18,087 nucleotides of DNA from Svornostia sp051306365 (GTDB lineage Bacteria; Actinomycetota; Thermoleophilia; Solirubrobacterales; Solirubrobacteraceae). A program made the position numbers and the translations under genes. Under the pieces are notes generated by a model that had not been told where the DNA came from, made no database searches, and was given only the letters and a program-made list of their open reading frames with translations. Shown here piece after piece: positions 6,056 to 13,346 of this stretch (positions within the stretch are counted from its first letter, which is position 1; each line of letters opens with the position of its first letter). The stretch lies in contig JBPPNC010000129.1 of assembly GCA_051306365.1 (NCBI GenBank), positions 1-18,087 of the forward strand. The letters are read 5' to 3'.

Positions 6056-7300
6056 ATGAGCACCACCGACAAGGAGCACACGTCACTCAAAGAGGTGCGC
6101 GTCGTCGAACGCGAGAACTTCCACGACGGCCCGCCGCACGAGCTGTTTCGCCAGATGCGGGCCGAGTGCCCGGTCCACTGGTCGGACGGGATCACGGAAT
6201 ACCCCGACGAGGACGGTTACTGGTCGGTCACCACTGCTGACGACGTGCTGGAGGTCAGCCGGGACTGGCAGACCTACTCCTCGGAGATCGGCGGCATCAC
6301 GGCGGTGAAGAACGCCGTCCTGCCGCTGGAGCTGCAGCAGGCGATGTTCATCGGGATGGACCCGCCGAAGCACGACCGGCTCAAGGCGCTCTTCCAGCGG
6401 GGGTTCACCCCGGCGCGGATCGCCGAGCACGAGGACGCCATCCGCGAGATCACGATCGACGTGCTCGAACGGCTCGAAGGGCGTGAGACGTGCGATCTCG
6501 TCAGCGACGTCGCACAGCCCGTGGTGGCGCGGGTGATCAGCAGGTTCATGGGGCTGCCGCCCGAGGACGACGAGGTCTGGGCCAACCTCATGAACTCCAT
6601 CCTCGGCGCCGGGGACCCCGACGTGACCCCCGAGGGCGCGCAGACCGTGATGGAACGCGACGTGCCCGAGGTCTTCCGTCGCTGCGGCGAGCTCATCGCC
6701 GCGCGGCGCGAGCACCCGACCGACGACCTCACGAGCGTGCTCGTCCACGCCGAGATCGGCGGCGAGCGCCTGGAGGAGCACGAGATCGTCATGGGATTCT
6801 TCCTCCTCATGGCCGCCGGCAACGACAGCACGAAGGCCACGTACTGCAGCGGCATGCGCGCGCTGATGGAGCACCCCGACCAGCGCCAGCTCGTGCTCAA
6901 GGACCCGTCGCTCGTGCCGTCCGTCGTCGAGGAGTCCCTGCGGATGTTCCCCGCGTTCGCCCACTTCGGCCGCACGGCCACGAAGGACACCGAGCTGCAC
7001 GGGCAGACGATTCGCGAGGGCGACAAGGTGGTCATGTGGTACCCGTCGAGCAACCGCGACGAGACGCGCTACGAGGACCCCGACCGCTTCGACGTCACCC
7101 GCAACCCCGAGCACCAGGCGTTCGGCGCCGGCGGGCGCCACTTCTGCCTGGGGACCGCGCTCGCGCGCCTCGAGCTGCGCATCCTCATCGAGGAGACGCT
7201 CGCGCGGTACCCGGAGATGGAGATCGAGGGCTCGCCGCAGTACGTCGAGTCCCCGTTCGCCAGCCAGCTCAAGACGCTGCCGGTCAGGCTCCGGGCGTAG
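6056..7300 (+). CDS. Cytochrome P450 monooxygenase
   Basis: Soluble bacterial haem-thiolate monooxygenase of 414 residues, the normal length, needing separate redox partners that are not encoded here. Visible features are the C-helix FIGMDPPKHDRLK (98-110), the I-helix oxygen-activating stretch AAGNDST (253-259, with Ser in place of the more usual first Thr after Asp), the K-helix Glu293-Ser-Leu-Arg296, and the haem loop FGAGGRHFCLG with ligand Cys364. A strong GGAGGAGG lies 7 bases before the ATG. Sequence style resembles actinobacterial P450s acting on terpenoid, steroid or fatty substrates, but the substrate cannot be assigned. It is divergent from the DAHP synthase, and its last 17 bases overlap the end of the convergent lactonase gene. 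That arrangement may place lactone or ester products of oxidation near their hydrolases, which is inference. Confidence 0.95.
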   Translation: MSTTDKEHTSLKEVRVVERENFHDGPPHELFRQMRAECPVHWSDGITEYPDEDGYWSVTTADDVLEVSRDWQTYSSEIGGITAVKNAVLPLELQQAMFIGMDPPKHDRLKALFQRGFTPARIAEHEDAIREITIDVLERLEGRETCDLVSDVAQPVVARVISRFMGLPPEDDEVWANLMNSILGAGDPDVTPEGAQTVMERDVPEVFRRCGELIAARREHPTDDLTSVLVHAEIGGERLEEHEIVMGFFLLMAAGNDSTKATYCSGMRALMEHPDQRQLVLKDPSLVPSVVEESLRMFPAFAHFGRTATKDTELHGQTIREGDKVVMWYPSSNRDETRYEDPDRFDVTRNPEHQAFGAGGRHFCLGTALARLELRILIEETLARYPEMEIEGSPQYVESPFASQLKTLPVRLRA

Positions 7301-8117
7301 CTCCTTCAGGCAACTCCGGCGGCACGCCGCCCGCGTCGCGGATGAGCTGCGGCCAGATCACGGGGTCATGCCCCGGGATGATGGGCAGCCCGCGCGCCGC
7401 GGCGATCTCCTTGACGCGCAACACCGACGCCAGCCCCTGCGCTGGCGTCGCGTTGATGAGCCCGCCGGGCGAGATCTCCTGCTCGAAGTTCGCCGTCAGG
7501 TCGCCCGCGTCGTAGGCGAACACCCAGCCGTCACCGTCCTGCGTCTCGATGACGAAGCTCTGGTGCCCGGGCGTGTGGCCCGGCGTGGAGAACGCGAAGA
7601 TCCCGGGCGCGAGCTCCTCGTCGCCGTCCATGAAGCGCCAGTCGATCTCCGGATCGTCGTAGTCGATGCGGAACATGCCGTGCTGCTCGGGCCCCGGGTG
7701 GGTCATCGCGTAGTCGTACTCGACGCGCTGCACCCACACCGGCACCCTGGCCTCGAACAGCCGCAGGCAGCCGGCGTGGTCGTTGTGCAGGTGTGAGAGG
7801 TAGATCCGCGTGACGTCCTCCAGCCGTACGTCCCAGGCGGCCAGTGCGTCGATGAGCGCCTCCTCGCCGTCGGGCAGGTACGGCGTGATCGACATGTTGC
7901 GCCCGTGCAGCCGGGCGAACAGCCAAGGGTCGCGGACGATCGCGCTGTTGATACCGACGTCGACGAGCGTCCACCCGTCGTCGGTGTCGAGCAGCAGCGC
8001 GGGGACCGGCTCGACGAGCATCGCGCCGCTCGTGTCACCGTGCAGGGAGAAGGAGATCGGCAGGCGCTCCCAGCCGAGGATCAGCGGGATGACGCGGCGG
8101 ACGCTGCTGGCGGGCAT
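7284..8117 (-). CDS. Metallo-beta-lactamase-fold hydrolase, lactonase-like
   Basis: Protein of 277 residues with the two-zinc motif HLHNDH at 109-114, further ligands His181 (STPGHTPGHQ), an Asp in AYDAGD (203 or 206) and His250 (IIPGHDP). This layout and the size match N-acyl-homoserine-lactone lactonases of the AiiA type and related lactonases. Quorum quenching is possible, but other lactone or ester substrates are equally allowed. The frame stays open far upstream, through the neighbouring gene in another phase. The ATG at 8117 is preferred to that at 8126 because GGCAGG lies 9 bases before it. It follows the alpha/beta hydrolase by 77 bases on the same strand, suggesting one transcript, and overlaps the P450 3-prime end by 17 bases. 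Confidence 0.88.
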   Translation of the reverse strand: MPASSVRRVIPLILGWERLPISFSLHGDTSGAMLVEPVPALLLDTDDGWTLVDVGINSAIVRDPWLFARLHGRNMSITPYLPDGEEALIDALAAWDVRLEDVTRIYLSHLHNDHAGCLRLFEARVPVWVQRVEYDYAMTHPGPEQHGMFRIDYDDPEIDWRFMDGDEELAPGIFAFSTPGHTPGHQSFVIETQDGDGWVFAYDAGDLTANFEQEISPGGLINATPAQGLASVLRVKEIAAARGLPIIPGHDPVIWPQLIRDAGGVPPELPEGATPGA

Positions 8118-8194
8118 GGATCGCATCCTGCCATCCCGAGCCGCCGCCGCGCCTGTCGACGTCGAGCCCCCCGCTGCGGATCGTGCTGGCCGGC

Positions 8195-9190
8195 TCACAC
8201 GGGCGCGGGCTCGCCGGCGACCGCGTCGGGTACGTGGCGTGCAGCCCACGTCCCGATCTCGCGCAACGACGTGCGCGACTCCGGCGTCCCCCACACGGGG
8301 ACGACATGCGGGTGGCGATCGAAGACCTGCACCTCCGTCGTGACACCCGCCGCGGCGATCCGGGCGGCCATGCGCCGGGAGTCGTCGACGATGAGCTCGG
8401 TGGACCCCACCTGGAAGAGGGTCGGCGGGAAGCCCGTCAGCAGCTCGTCTGGCGCGAACAGCGGGGAGAGCCGCCAGTCCGTCGGGTCGCGCGGGCCGAC
8501 GACGACGTCGACGAGGCGCCGGACCGGACCGGCCGGGATGAACGGATCGAGGCCCATGTTCGTCCTGATCGAGTCGCCCGAGAGCGACAGGTCCGCCCAC
8601 GGCGAGAGCAGCACGAGCGCTCCCGGCGCCGGGAGCCCGGACTCGAGCGCGTGGAGGACGAGCTCCAGGGAGATCCCGCCGCCGGCCGAGTCTCCGGCGA
8701 CGACGATCGACTCCGCGGGGATGCCCGTCGCGAGCAGGTGCCGGTAGGCCAGCAGCGCGTCGTGGGTGGGCGCCGGCGGGAAGTGCTCGGGCGGCAGCCG
8801 GTAGTCGATCGCCAGCGCCGGCATGGAGGTCACATGCGAGATCCGCGACACGAGCGTGCGGTGCGTGCGCGGTGACCCGAACACGTACGCGCCCCCGTGG
8901 ATGTAGAGCACGGCGCGCTGCCCCTCGGCGCCCCGGGCCTTCGGCGCGACGACCCACTCCGCGGGCAGGTGCTCGATCCGCGTGTGCCGGATCTCGGTTC
9001 CCCGCACCACGGGGATCCGCGCCGCGGCGGGCGGCTCGAAGACCCGCTGGGCCAGGCGCAGGCCCCGGCGGGTGAACCGCCAGTTCCCCACAAGGGGCGA
9101 CCACGTGGCCCGCAGCGCTCGGTCGAGACCGGCGGCCTGGCGGGTGAGCGGGCGGAACTCGCGGACGGTCGGAGCCTCGGACACAGCCAC
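8195..9190 (-). CDS. Alpha/beta hydrolase, hormone-sensitive-lipase family esterase
   Basis: Cytosolic esterase of 331 residues with HSL (bacterial family IV) hallmarks: the oxyanion loop HGGAY at 98-102, the nucleophile elbow GDSAGGG with Ser168, the acid in STELIVDD (Glu265 or Asp269) and the His in HPHVVP (His295). The family hydrolyses short acyl esters, and some members act on lactones or carbamates. It starts at the GTG at 9190; a second GTG two codons later is equally possible and neither has a clear ribosome site. It reads first in a two-gene minus-strand unit with the lactonase, suggesting joint use in breakdown of an ester or lactone. The 71-base gap to the divergent MogA/MoaB-like gene must hold both promoters. 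Confidence 0.92.
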   Translation of the reverse strand: MAVSEAPTVREFRPLTRQAAGLDRALRATWSPLVGNWRFTRRGLRLAQRVFEPPAAARIPVVRGTEIRHTRIEHLPAEWVVAPKARGAEGQRAVLYIHGGAYVFGSPRTHRTLVSRISHVTSMPALAIDYRLPPEHFPPAPTHDALLAYRHLLATGIPAESIVVAGDSAGGGISLELVLHALESGLPAPGALVLLSPWADLSLSGDSIRTNMGLDPFIPAGPVRRLVDVVVGPRDPTDWRLSPLFAPDELLTGFPPTLFQVGSTELIVDDSRRMAARIAAAGVTTEVQVFDRHPHVVPVWGTPESRTSLREIGTWAARHVPDAVAGEPAPV

Positions 9191-9248
9191 AGTGTGACCG
9201 TTTGCGTTGTCGCTTGCGGGGCGCAGCGGGGCGGGGCGAACGCCGGGG

Positions 9249-9254
9249 TAGCAT
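9249..9254 (+). promoter_or_regulatory. Candidate -10 box (TAGCAT) for the mog-ccm-hem operon
   Basis: TAGCAT lies 7 bases before the ATG at 9262, and no Shine-Dalgarno fits in between, so the operon may begin with a leaderless transcript. No convincing -35 hexamer is present at 16-18 bases. If real, this is the only visible promoter for the eight genes to 15702. Confidence 0.38.
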
Positions 9255-9261
9255 CCCGCTC

Positions 9262-9747
9262 ATGCGCACCGCCGTCCTGACCGTGTCGACCGAGGTCGTC
9301 CACCGGCTCCGTGAGGACGAGGCCGGCCCCCTGCTGGCCGAGCTCGCCGAGGCCGCCGGTGTCGATGTCGACACGATGGAGGTCGTGCCCGCCGACTTCG
9401 ACCTCATCGAGGACCGGCTCCTCACCTACGTCGACGACGGGTTCGCGCTCGTCCTCACCGCGGGCGGCTGCGGGCTGGAGCCCGAGGACATCGTGCCCGA
9501 GGCGACGCTCAGCGTCATCGACCGCGAGGTCCCGGGTCTCGCGGAGGCGATGCGCGCCGAGGCGATGCGCCACGCGCCGACCGGCGCCCTGACCCGCGGC
9601 GTGAGCGGCACGGCCGGCGGCACGCTCATCGTCAATCTCCCGGGCACCGCCAGCGCGGTGCGGGAGCTGTTCCCCGTGCTCGCGCCCGCGCTCGTCCCGG
9701 CCGTGACGTCGATGAGGCGCGCGCGTGGGCTCGAGCCCGGCCATTGA
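9262..9747 (+). CDS. MogA/MoaB-family molybdopterin-binding protein
   Basis: Protein of 161 residues of the molybdopterin-binding MogA/MoaB fold. Family landmarks are DEAGPLLAEL (19-28), the loop AGGCGLEPEDIVPEAT (67-82), VIDREVPGLAEAMR (85-98), LTRGVSGTAGGTLIVNLPG (110-128) and the C-terminal PVLAPALVPAV. MogA adenylylates molybdopterin before molybdenum insertion; some bacterial MoaB proteins do the same and others have no known activity. The usual GGTG of the loop reads GGCG here, a change at a position normally facing the ligand, while the Asp before VPEAT is kept. The frame is open upstream to 9202, but the family start fits the ATG at 9262. Its end overlaps the ccmA start by 23 bases, so it leads the cytochrome c and haem operon. 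Confidence 0.85.
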   Translation: MRTAVLTVSTEVVHRLREDEAGPLLAELAEAAGVDVDTMEVVPADFDLIEDRLLTYVDDGFALVLTAGGCGLEPEDIVPEATLSVIDREVPGLAEAMRAEAMRHAPTGALTRGVSGTAGGTLIVNLPGTASAVRELFPVLAPALVPAVTSMRRARGLEPGH

Positions 9748-10402
9748 GCTCGAGGGGCTCGGCCGCCGCTTCGGGGAACGGGCCGCGCTCGAAGGTGTGA
9801 CGCTCGCCGTCCCCGCAGGGGCGACGGTCGCGATCCTCGGGCCGAACGGCGCCGGCAAGTCGACGCTGCTGCGGATCCTCGCGGGGCTCCTGCGCCCCAC
9901 GGAGGGCGTCGCGAAGGTGCTCGGGTCCAAGCTGCCCGACGAGGGCTGGGCCGTCCGCGGGCGCGTCGGGTTCCTCGCGCACGAACCGATGCTCTACCGC
10001 GAGCTGACCGCCCGGGAGAACCTCGCCTTCCACGCCGGGCTGTTCGGAGTCGCGCGCGAGCGCGTGGACGAGCTGCTCGACGCCGTCGGCCTCGGCGCCC
10101 GGGCCGACGACCGGGTGGCCGAGCTCTCCCGCGGGATGACGCAGCGCGTGTCCGTGGCGCGTGCGGTCCTGCACGACCCGGAGGTCCTGCTGCTCGACGA
10201 GCCGGTGGCGAACCTCGACCCGGGGGCCGCCGCGCAGGTGGCCCCGCTCATCGGCGCGGGCAGCGGGCGGACGCGGATCCTCACGAGCCACGACCCGGAC
10301 GCGGCGGTCGCCGAAGCCGACATCGTGCTCGCGCTGCGCGACGGGCGGCCGGTGTTCGCAGGCGCGGCGGCGGACGGCGACCTCGCGGGGCTGTACGCAT
10401 GA
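9725..10402 (+). CDS. ccmA: Haem exporter ATP-binding protein CcmA
   Basis: ABC ATPase of 225 residues. Walker A is GPNGAGKST (39-47), the signature is LSRGMTQR (134-141), Walker B is VLLLDEP (154-160) and the H-loop is His189. Length and context identify CcmA, the ATPase of the CcmABC(D) complex that releases holo-CcmE during System I cytochrome c maturation. The GTG at 9725 lies inside the preceding gene; later starts would cut into the first strand, so a 23-base overlap is accepted. The stop overlaps the ccmB ATG (ATGA), so the two are translationally coupled. Without ccmB and ccmC downstream it would be called only a generic ABC ATPase. Confidence 0.92.
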   Translation: MGSSPAIELEGLGRRFGERAALEGVTLAVPAGATVAILGPNGAGKSTLLRILAGLLRPTEGVAKVLGSKLPDEGWAVRGRVGFLAHEPMLYRELTARENLAFHAGLFGVARERVDELLDAVGLGARADDRVAELSRGMTQRVSVARAVLHDPEVLLLDEPVANLDPGAAAQVAPLIGAGSGRTRILTSHDPDAAVAEADIVLALRDGRPVFAGAAADGDLAGLYA

Positions 10403-11073
10403 CCAGGACCGTCCGCGTACTGCTGCGCAAGGAGCTGCTGCTCGAGCTGCGCATGCGCGAGTCGATCCCCGCCATGGCGCTCTTCAGCGTCACGGTGTTC
10501 GTGGTCTTCCACTTCGGTCTCGACGCGGATGTCGTCGATGGTCAGCTCGCCGCGGGCGTGCTCTGGGTGACGATGCTGCTCGCCGCGCTACTGGGCATCA
10601 ACCGGCTGTTCGTCACCGACGCCGAGCAGGGCGGGTTCGACGCGTTCCTGCTCGCCCCGGTGGACCGTACCGCGCTGTACGTGGCCAAGGCGATCGCGCT
10701 GCTCGTCTACCTGCTCGTGGTGCAGCTCGTGGCGATCCCGGCGTTCGGGTTCCTGCTGCTCGGCCCCGGGCTGGAGCAGGCGCTGCCGGAGCTCCTCGCG
10801 GTCGTCGTGCTGGCCGACATCGGGATCTGCGTGATCGGCACGCTCGTCGCGGCGATCGCCATCCGGACCCGCACCCGAGACCTCATCGTGCCGCTGCTCG
10901 CGCTGCCGCTGCTCATCCCCGTGGTGCTCGCAGCCTCAGAGCTCACCGCCCCGCTCTTGGCCGACGGCGGCGCGCAGGCGCTGCCCGGACGGTGGCTGAC
11001 GCTCGTATCCATCTATGATCTGTTGTTCGCACTGATCGCCTACGCGATCTTTGACTTCCTGCTGGAGGATTGA
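10399..11073 (+). CDS. ccmB: Haem exporter membrane protein CcmB
   Basis: Integral inner-membrane permease of 224 residues, the standard CcmB length, and partner of CcmA and CcmC in haem delivery to CcmE. It starts TRTVRVLLRKELLLELRMRE, an amphipathic cytosolic N-terminus typical of CcmB, followed by about six hydrophobic spans (roughly 23-43, 50-66, 92-112, 122-148, 153-178 and 200-221). The segment FVTDAEQGGFDAFLLAPVDR after the second span is the characteristic CcmB loop. The ATG overlaps the ccmA stop by four bases. The stop is followed 6 bases later by the ccmC start. GGAGG near 11064 may serve as the ribosome site for ccmC. Confidence 0.93.
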   Translation: MTRTVRVLLRKELLLELRMRESIPAMALFSVTVFVVFHFGLDADVVDGQLAAGVLWVTMLLAALLGINRLFVTDAEQGGFDAFLLAPVDRTALYVAKAIALLVYLLVVQLVAIPAFGFLLLGPGLEQALPELLAVVVLADIGICVIGTLVAAIAIRTRTRDLIVPLLALPLLIPVVLAASELTAPLLADGGAQALPGRWLTLVSIYDLLFALIAYAIFDFLLED

Positions 11074-11079
11074 CCCACG

Positions 11080-11802
11080 ATGTACGGCAAGGGCCTGCGC
11101 CCCCTGGCGGCCGCCACCGCCCTGAGCGTCACCGCCGCGCTGGCGCTCATCTTCTTCTGGGCGCCCAACGACGCCGATCAGGGCTTCATCCAGAAGATCT
11201 TCTACATCCACGTGCCGATCGCGATCGTCGCGCTCTGCGGGTTCGTCGCCGGCGGGATCATGGCCCTGCAGTACCTCCGCACCCGCGACACCCGCTGGGA
11301 TCTGCGCTCGTACGTCGCGATCCACCTGTCCCTCATGCTCGCCGTCGGCGTGCTCATCACCGGGTCGATCTGGGCGAAGGGATCCTGGGGCCAGTGGTGG
11401 CTGTGGGACGAGCCGATGCTCGTGTCGTTCCTCATCGTCTTCCTGCTCTACGCCTGCTACCAGCCGCTGCGCTTCAGCATCGAGCAGCCCGAGACGCAGG
11501 CGCGCTACGCCGCCGTGTTCGCGGTTGTCGCGGGCGCGTTCGTGCCGATCAACTTCGCCGCGGTGCGGATGGCCGAGAGCTACATCCACCCGCGCACCCT
11601 GGGCACCACCACGGGCGGCATGCCCGGCGAGATGATGATCACGTTCCTCGTCGCGCTGGTGGCCGTCGCACTCCTCTCCGTCACGCTGTGGAAGTACGAG
11701 CTCGCGAGCAAGAGCGCGCGCTTCCAGCTGCGCGCCCTGCGCCGCCGCCTCGGCGCCGATGTCCCCGCCCCGCGCCGCTCCGGCGCCCCCGAGCTGAGCT
11801 AG
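11080..11802 (+). CDS. ccmC: Haem delivery protein CcmC
   Basis: Six-span membrane protein of 240 residues of the haem-handling-protein family. The periplasmic Trp-rich haem-binding loop reads WGQWWLWDEPMLVS (103-116). Two conserved axial His candidates flank it: His44 in FYIHVP and His170 in SYIHP. It presents haem to the chaperone CcmE, which is not in this window. The N-terminus is a membrane segment rather than a cleaved signal. The C-terminus has a basic cytosolic tail (RALRRRLGAD). The start is the ATG at 11080, 6 bases after ccmB, and the ccmD-like gene begins 3 bases after its stop. Confidence 0.95.
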   Translation: MYGKGLRPLAAATALSVTAALALIFFWAPNDADQGFIQKIFYIHVPIAIVALCGFVAGGIMALQYLRTRDTRWDLRSYVAIHLSLMLAVGVLITGSIWAKGSWGQWWLWDEPMLVSFLIVFLLYACYQPLRFSIEQPETQARYAAVFAVVAGAFVPINFAAVRMAESYIHPRTLGTTTGGMPGEMMITFLVALVAVALLSVTLWKYELASKSARFQLRALRRRLGADVPAPRRSGAPELS

Positions 11803-11805
11803 GTC

Positions 11806-12015
11806 ATGCCCGCACTCCCCCTCGACGAGGCCGGCAAGTACGTCGCGGCCGCGTACGTCGTCTTCCTCGGTCTGGTTCTCATCTACGTGGTGATCATGGC
11901 CGCGCGCCTGTCGCGCATCGAGCAGGAGATCGGCGAGATCGCCGAGCTGCTGGACGCCCGCGAGCAGGGTGACCTGCAGCCCGAGCCATCCCCTGCGGAT
12001 AAGGTCACCTCGTGA
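11806..12015 (+). CDS. Small CcmD-like membrane protein
   Basis: Protein of 69 residues with one membrane span (about 12-33, YVAAAYVVFLGLVLIYVVIM) followed by a charged helix (ARLSRIEQEIGEIAELLDAR) and a Pro/Glu-rich tail. Size, single span, cytosolic helix and position after ccmC match CcmD, the small subunit needed for release of holo-CcmE from CcmABC. CcmD is too variable for a firm sequence match, so the call rests mainly on context. It starts 3 bases after the ccmC stop and overlaps the hemA GTG by four bases (GTGA). That physically links the cytochrome c cluster to haem synthesis. Confidence 0.78.
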   Translation: MPALPLDEAGKYVAAAYVVFLGLVLIYVVIMAARLSRIEQEIGEIAELLDAREQGDLQPEPSPADKVTS

Positions 12016-13346
12016 GCGAACTCCTGACGCTCGGGATCTCCCACAAGACCGCACCGGTCGAGCTGCGCGAGCGGCTTGCGCTGACCGACACCGCGGTCAC
12101 GAAGTTCCTGCACGAGCTGAGCGCCGAGCCCGCAATCCGCGAGGCCGCTGCGATCTCCACGTGCAACCGCACGGAGATCACCGTCGTCGTCGGCGATCCG
12201 GTGGCCGCCGAGAGCGAGCTGCTGGGCTGGCTGGCGCGACGCGCCGGGATTCGCCCGACCGAGCTCGGGAAGGTCATGTACTCGCCGCGCAACTGCGACG
12301 CCGCGCGCCAGCTGTTCCGCGTGACGAGCGGCCTGGAGTCCATGATCGTCGGCGAGGCCGAGGTCCAGGGCCAGGTCAAGCGCGCGTACGAGACCGCGCT
12401 GGCCGCCGGGACGGCCGGGCCGCTGACGAACCGCCTGTTCACCGCCGCGCTGCAGACCGGCAAGCGCGTGCGCACCGAGACGAAGATCACCGAGGGCCAC
12501 GCGTCGGTGTCGTCCGTCGCCGTCAGCCTCGCCGAGGACACGCTCGGCGAACTGGCCCAGCGGCACGTCGTGATCATCGGCGCGGGCGAGACGAGCGAGC
12601 TGACGGCCCGCGCGCTCCACGAGCGCGGAGTCACCACGATGTTCGTCGCCAACCGCCGCGCCGACCGCGCCCGCTCGCTCGCCGACCGCTTCGGCGGCGA
12701 CGTCATCGCCTTCGACAAGCTGCCGACGCAGCTCGAGCATGCCGACATCGTCGTCGCGCAGACCGCGTCGCCCCACCCGATCATCGATCAGGAGGAGCTC
12801 GAACTGGTCATGAAGGCGCGCGGCGGCCGCCCGCTGCTGCTCATCGACATCGCCGTGCCGCGCGACGTCGATCCCGCCTGCGCGGACATCCCGGGCGTCA
12901 CGCTGTTCGACGTCGACGATCTCCACGGCGTCGTGCGCCGCACGACGAACGTGCGCGGCATGGAGGCCCGCCGCGCCGAGGAGATCGTCGAGGAGGAGAT
13001 CGAGCGGTTCGCCGAGTGGCTCGGGTCCCGCGCCGTGCTCCCCACGATCGCGGCGCTGCGCCAGCATGGCACCGACATCGTCGAGCAGGTCCTGGGCGAG
13101 AACGAGGGCCGCTGGGAGAGCGCTTCGCCCGCCGACCTCGCGCGCGTCGAGGCGATCGCCCGCGCGGTGATGAACCGGCTGCTGCACGAACCCACGATCC
13201 GCCTGAAGGCGACCGATCCGAACCGCAGCCACGGCCGGCTCTCGCTCGTGCGTGAGCTGTTCGGCATGGACGAGGGCGCGTCGGTCGACGTGCCCGAGGC
13301 CGAGCACGGCGCCGAGGTCCGTTCGCTGCCTCGTCGCGGCGCGTAG
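12012..13346 (+). CDS. hemA: Glutamyl-tRNA reductase
   Basis: First committed step of C5 tetrapyrrole synthesis: reduces glutamyl-tRNA(Glu) to glutamate-1-semialdehyde with NADPH. It has 444 residues. Domains in order are the catalytic domain with the nucleophile Cys51 in STCNRTE and the start ISHKTAPVELRE; VTSGLESMIVGEAEVQGQVK (104-123); the NADPH domain with GAGETSE (190-196) and VANRR; IDIAVPRDVDP; and the C-terminal dimerisation helices (VEEEIERFAEWL to the end). One oddity is that the His that normally precedes LF/LM-RV-x-SGL is Gln100 here (DAARQLFRV), although Cys51 and the rest are intact. It starts at a GTG overlapping the ccmD-like stop and ends with a TAGTG overlap on hemC. Confidence 0.96.
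   Translation: MSELLTLGISHKTAPVELRERLALTDTAVTKFLHELSAEPAIREAAAISTCNRTEITVVVGDPVAAESELLGWLARRAGIRPTELGKVMYSPRNCDAARQLFRVTSGLESMIVGEAEVQGQVKRAYETALAAGTAGPLTNRLFTAALQTGKRVRTETKITEGHASVSSVAVSLAEDTLGELAQRHVVIIGAGETSELTARALHERGVTTMFVANRRADRARSLADRFGGDVIAFDKLPTQLEHADIVVAQTASPHPIIDQEELELVMKARGGRPLLLIDIAVPRDVDPACADIPGVTLFDVDDLHGVVRRTTNVRGMEARRAEEIVEEEIERFAEWLGSRAVLPTIAALRQHGTDIVEQVLGENEGRWESASPADLARVEAIARAVMNRLLHEPTIRLKATDPNRSHGRLSLVRELFGMDEGASVDVPEAEHGAEVRSLPRRGA

Noticed and set aside
4854..6059. Plus-strand open frame of 401 codons opposite the DAHP synthase gene
   Set aside because: Antisense shadow of a well-conserved enzyme, rich in His/Arg/Val repeats and without motifs.
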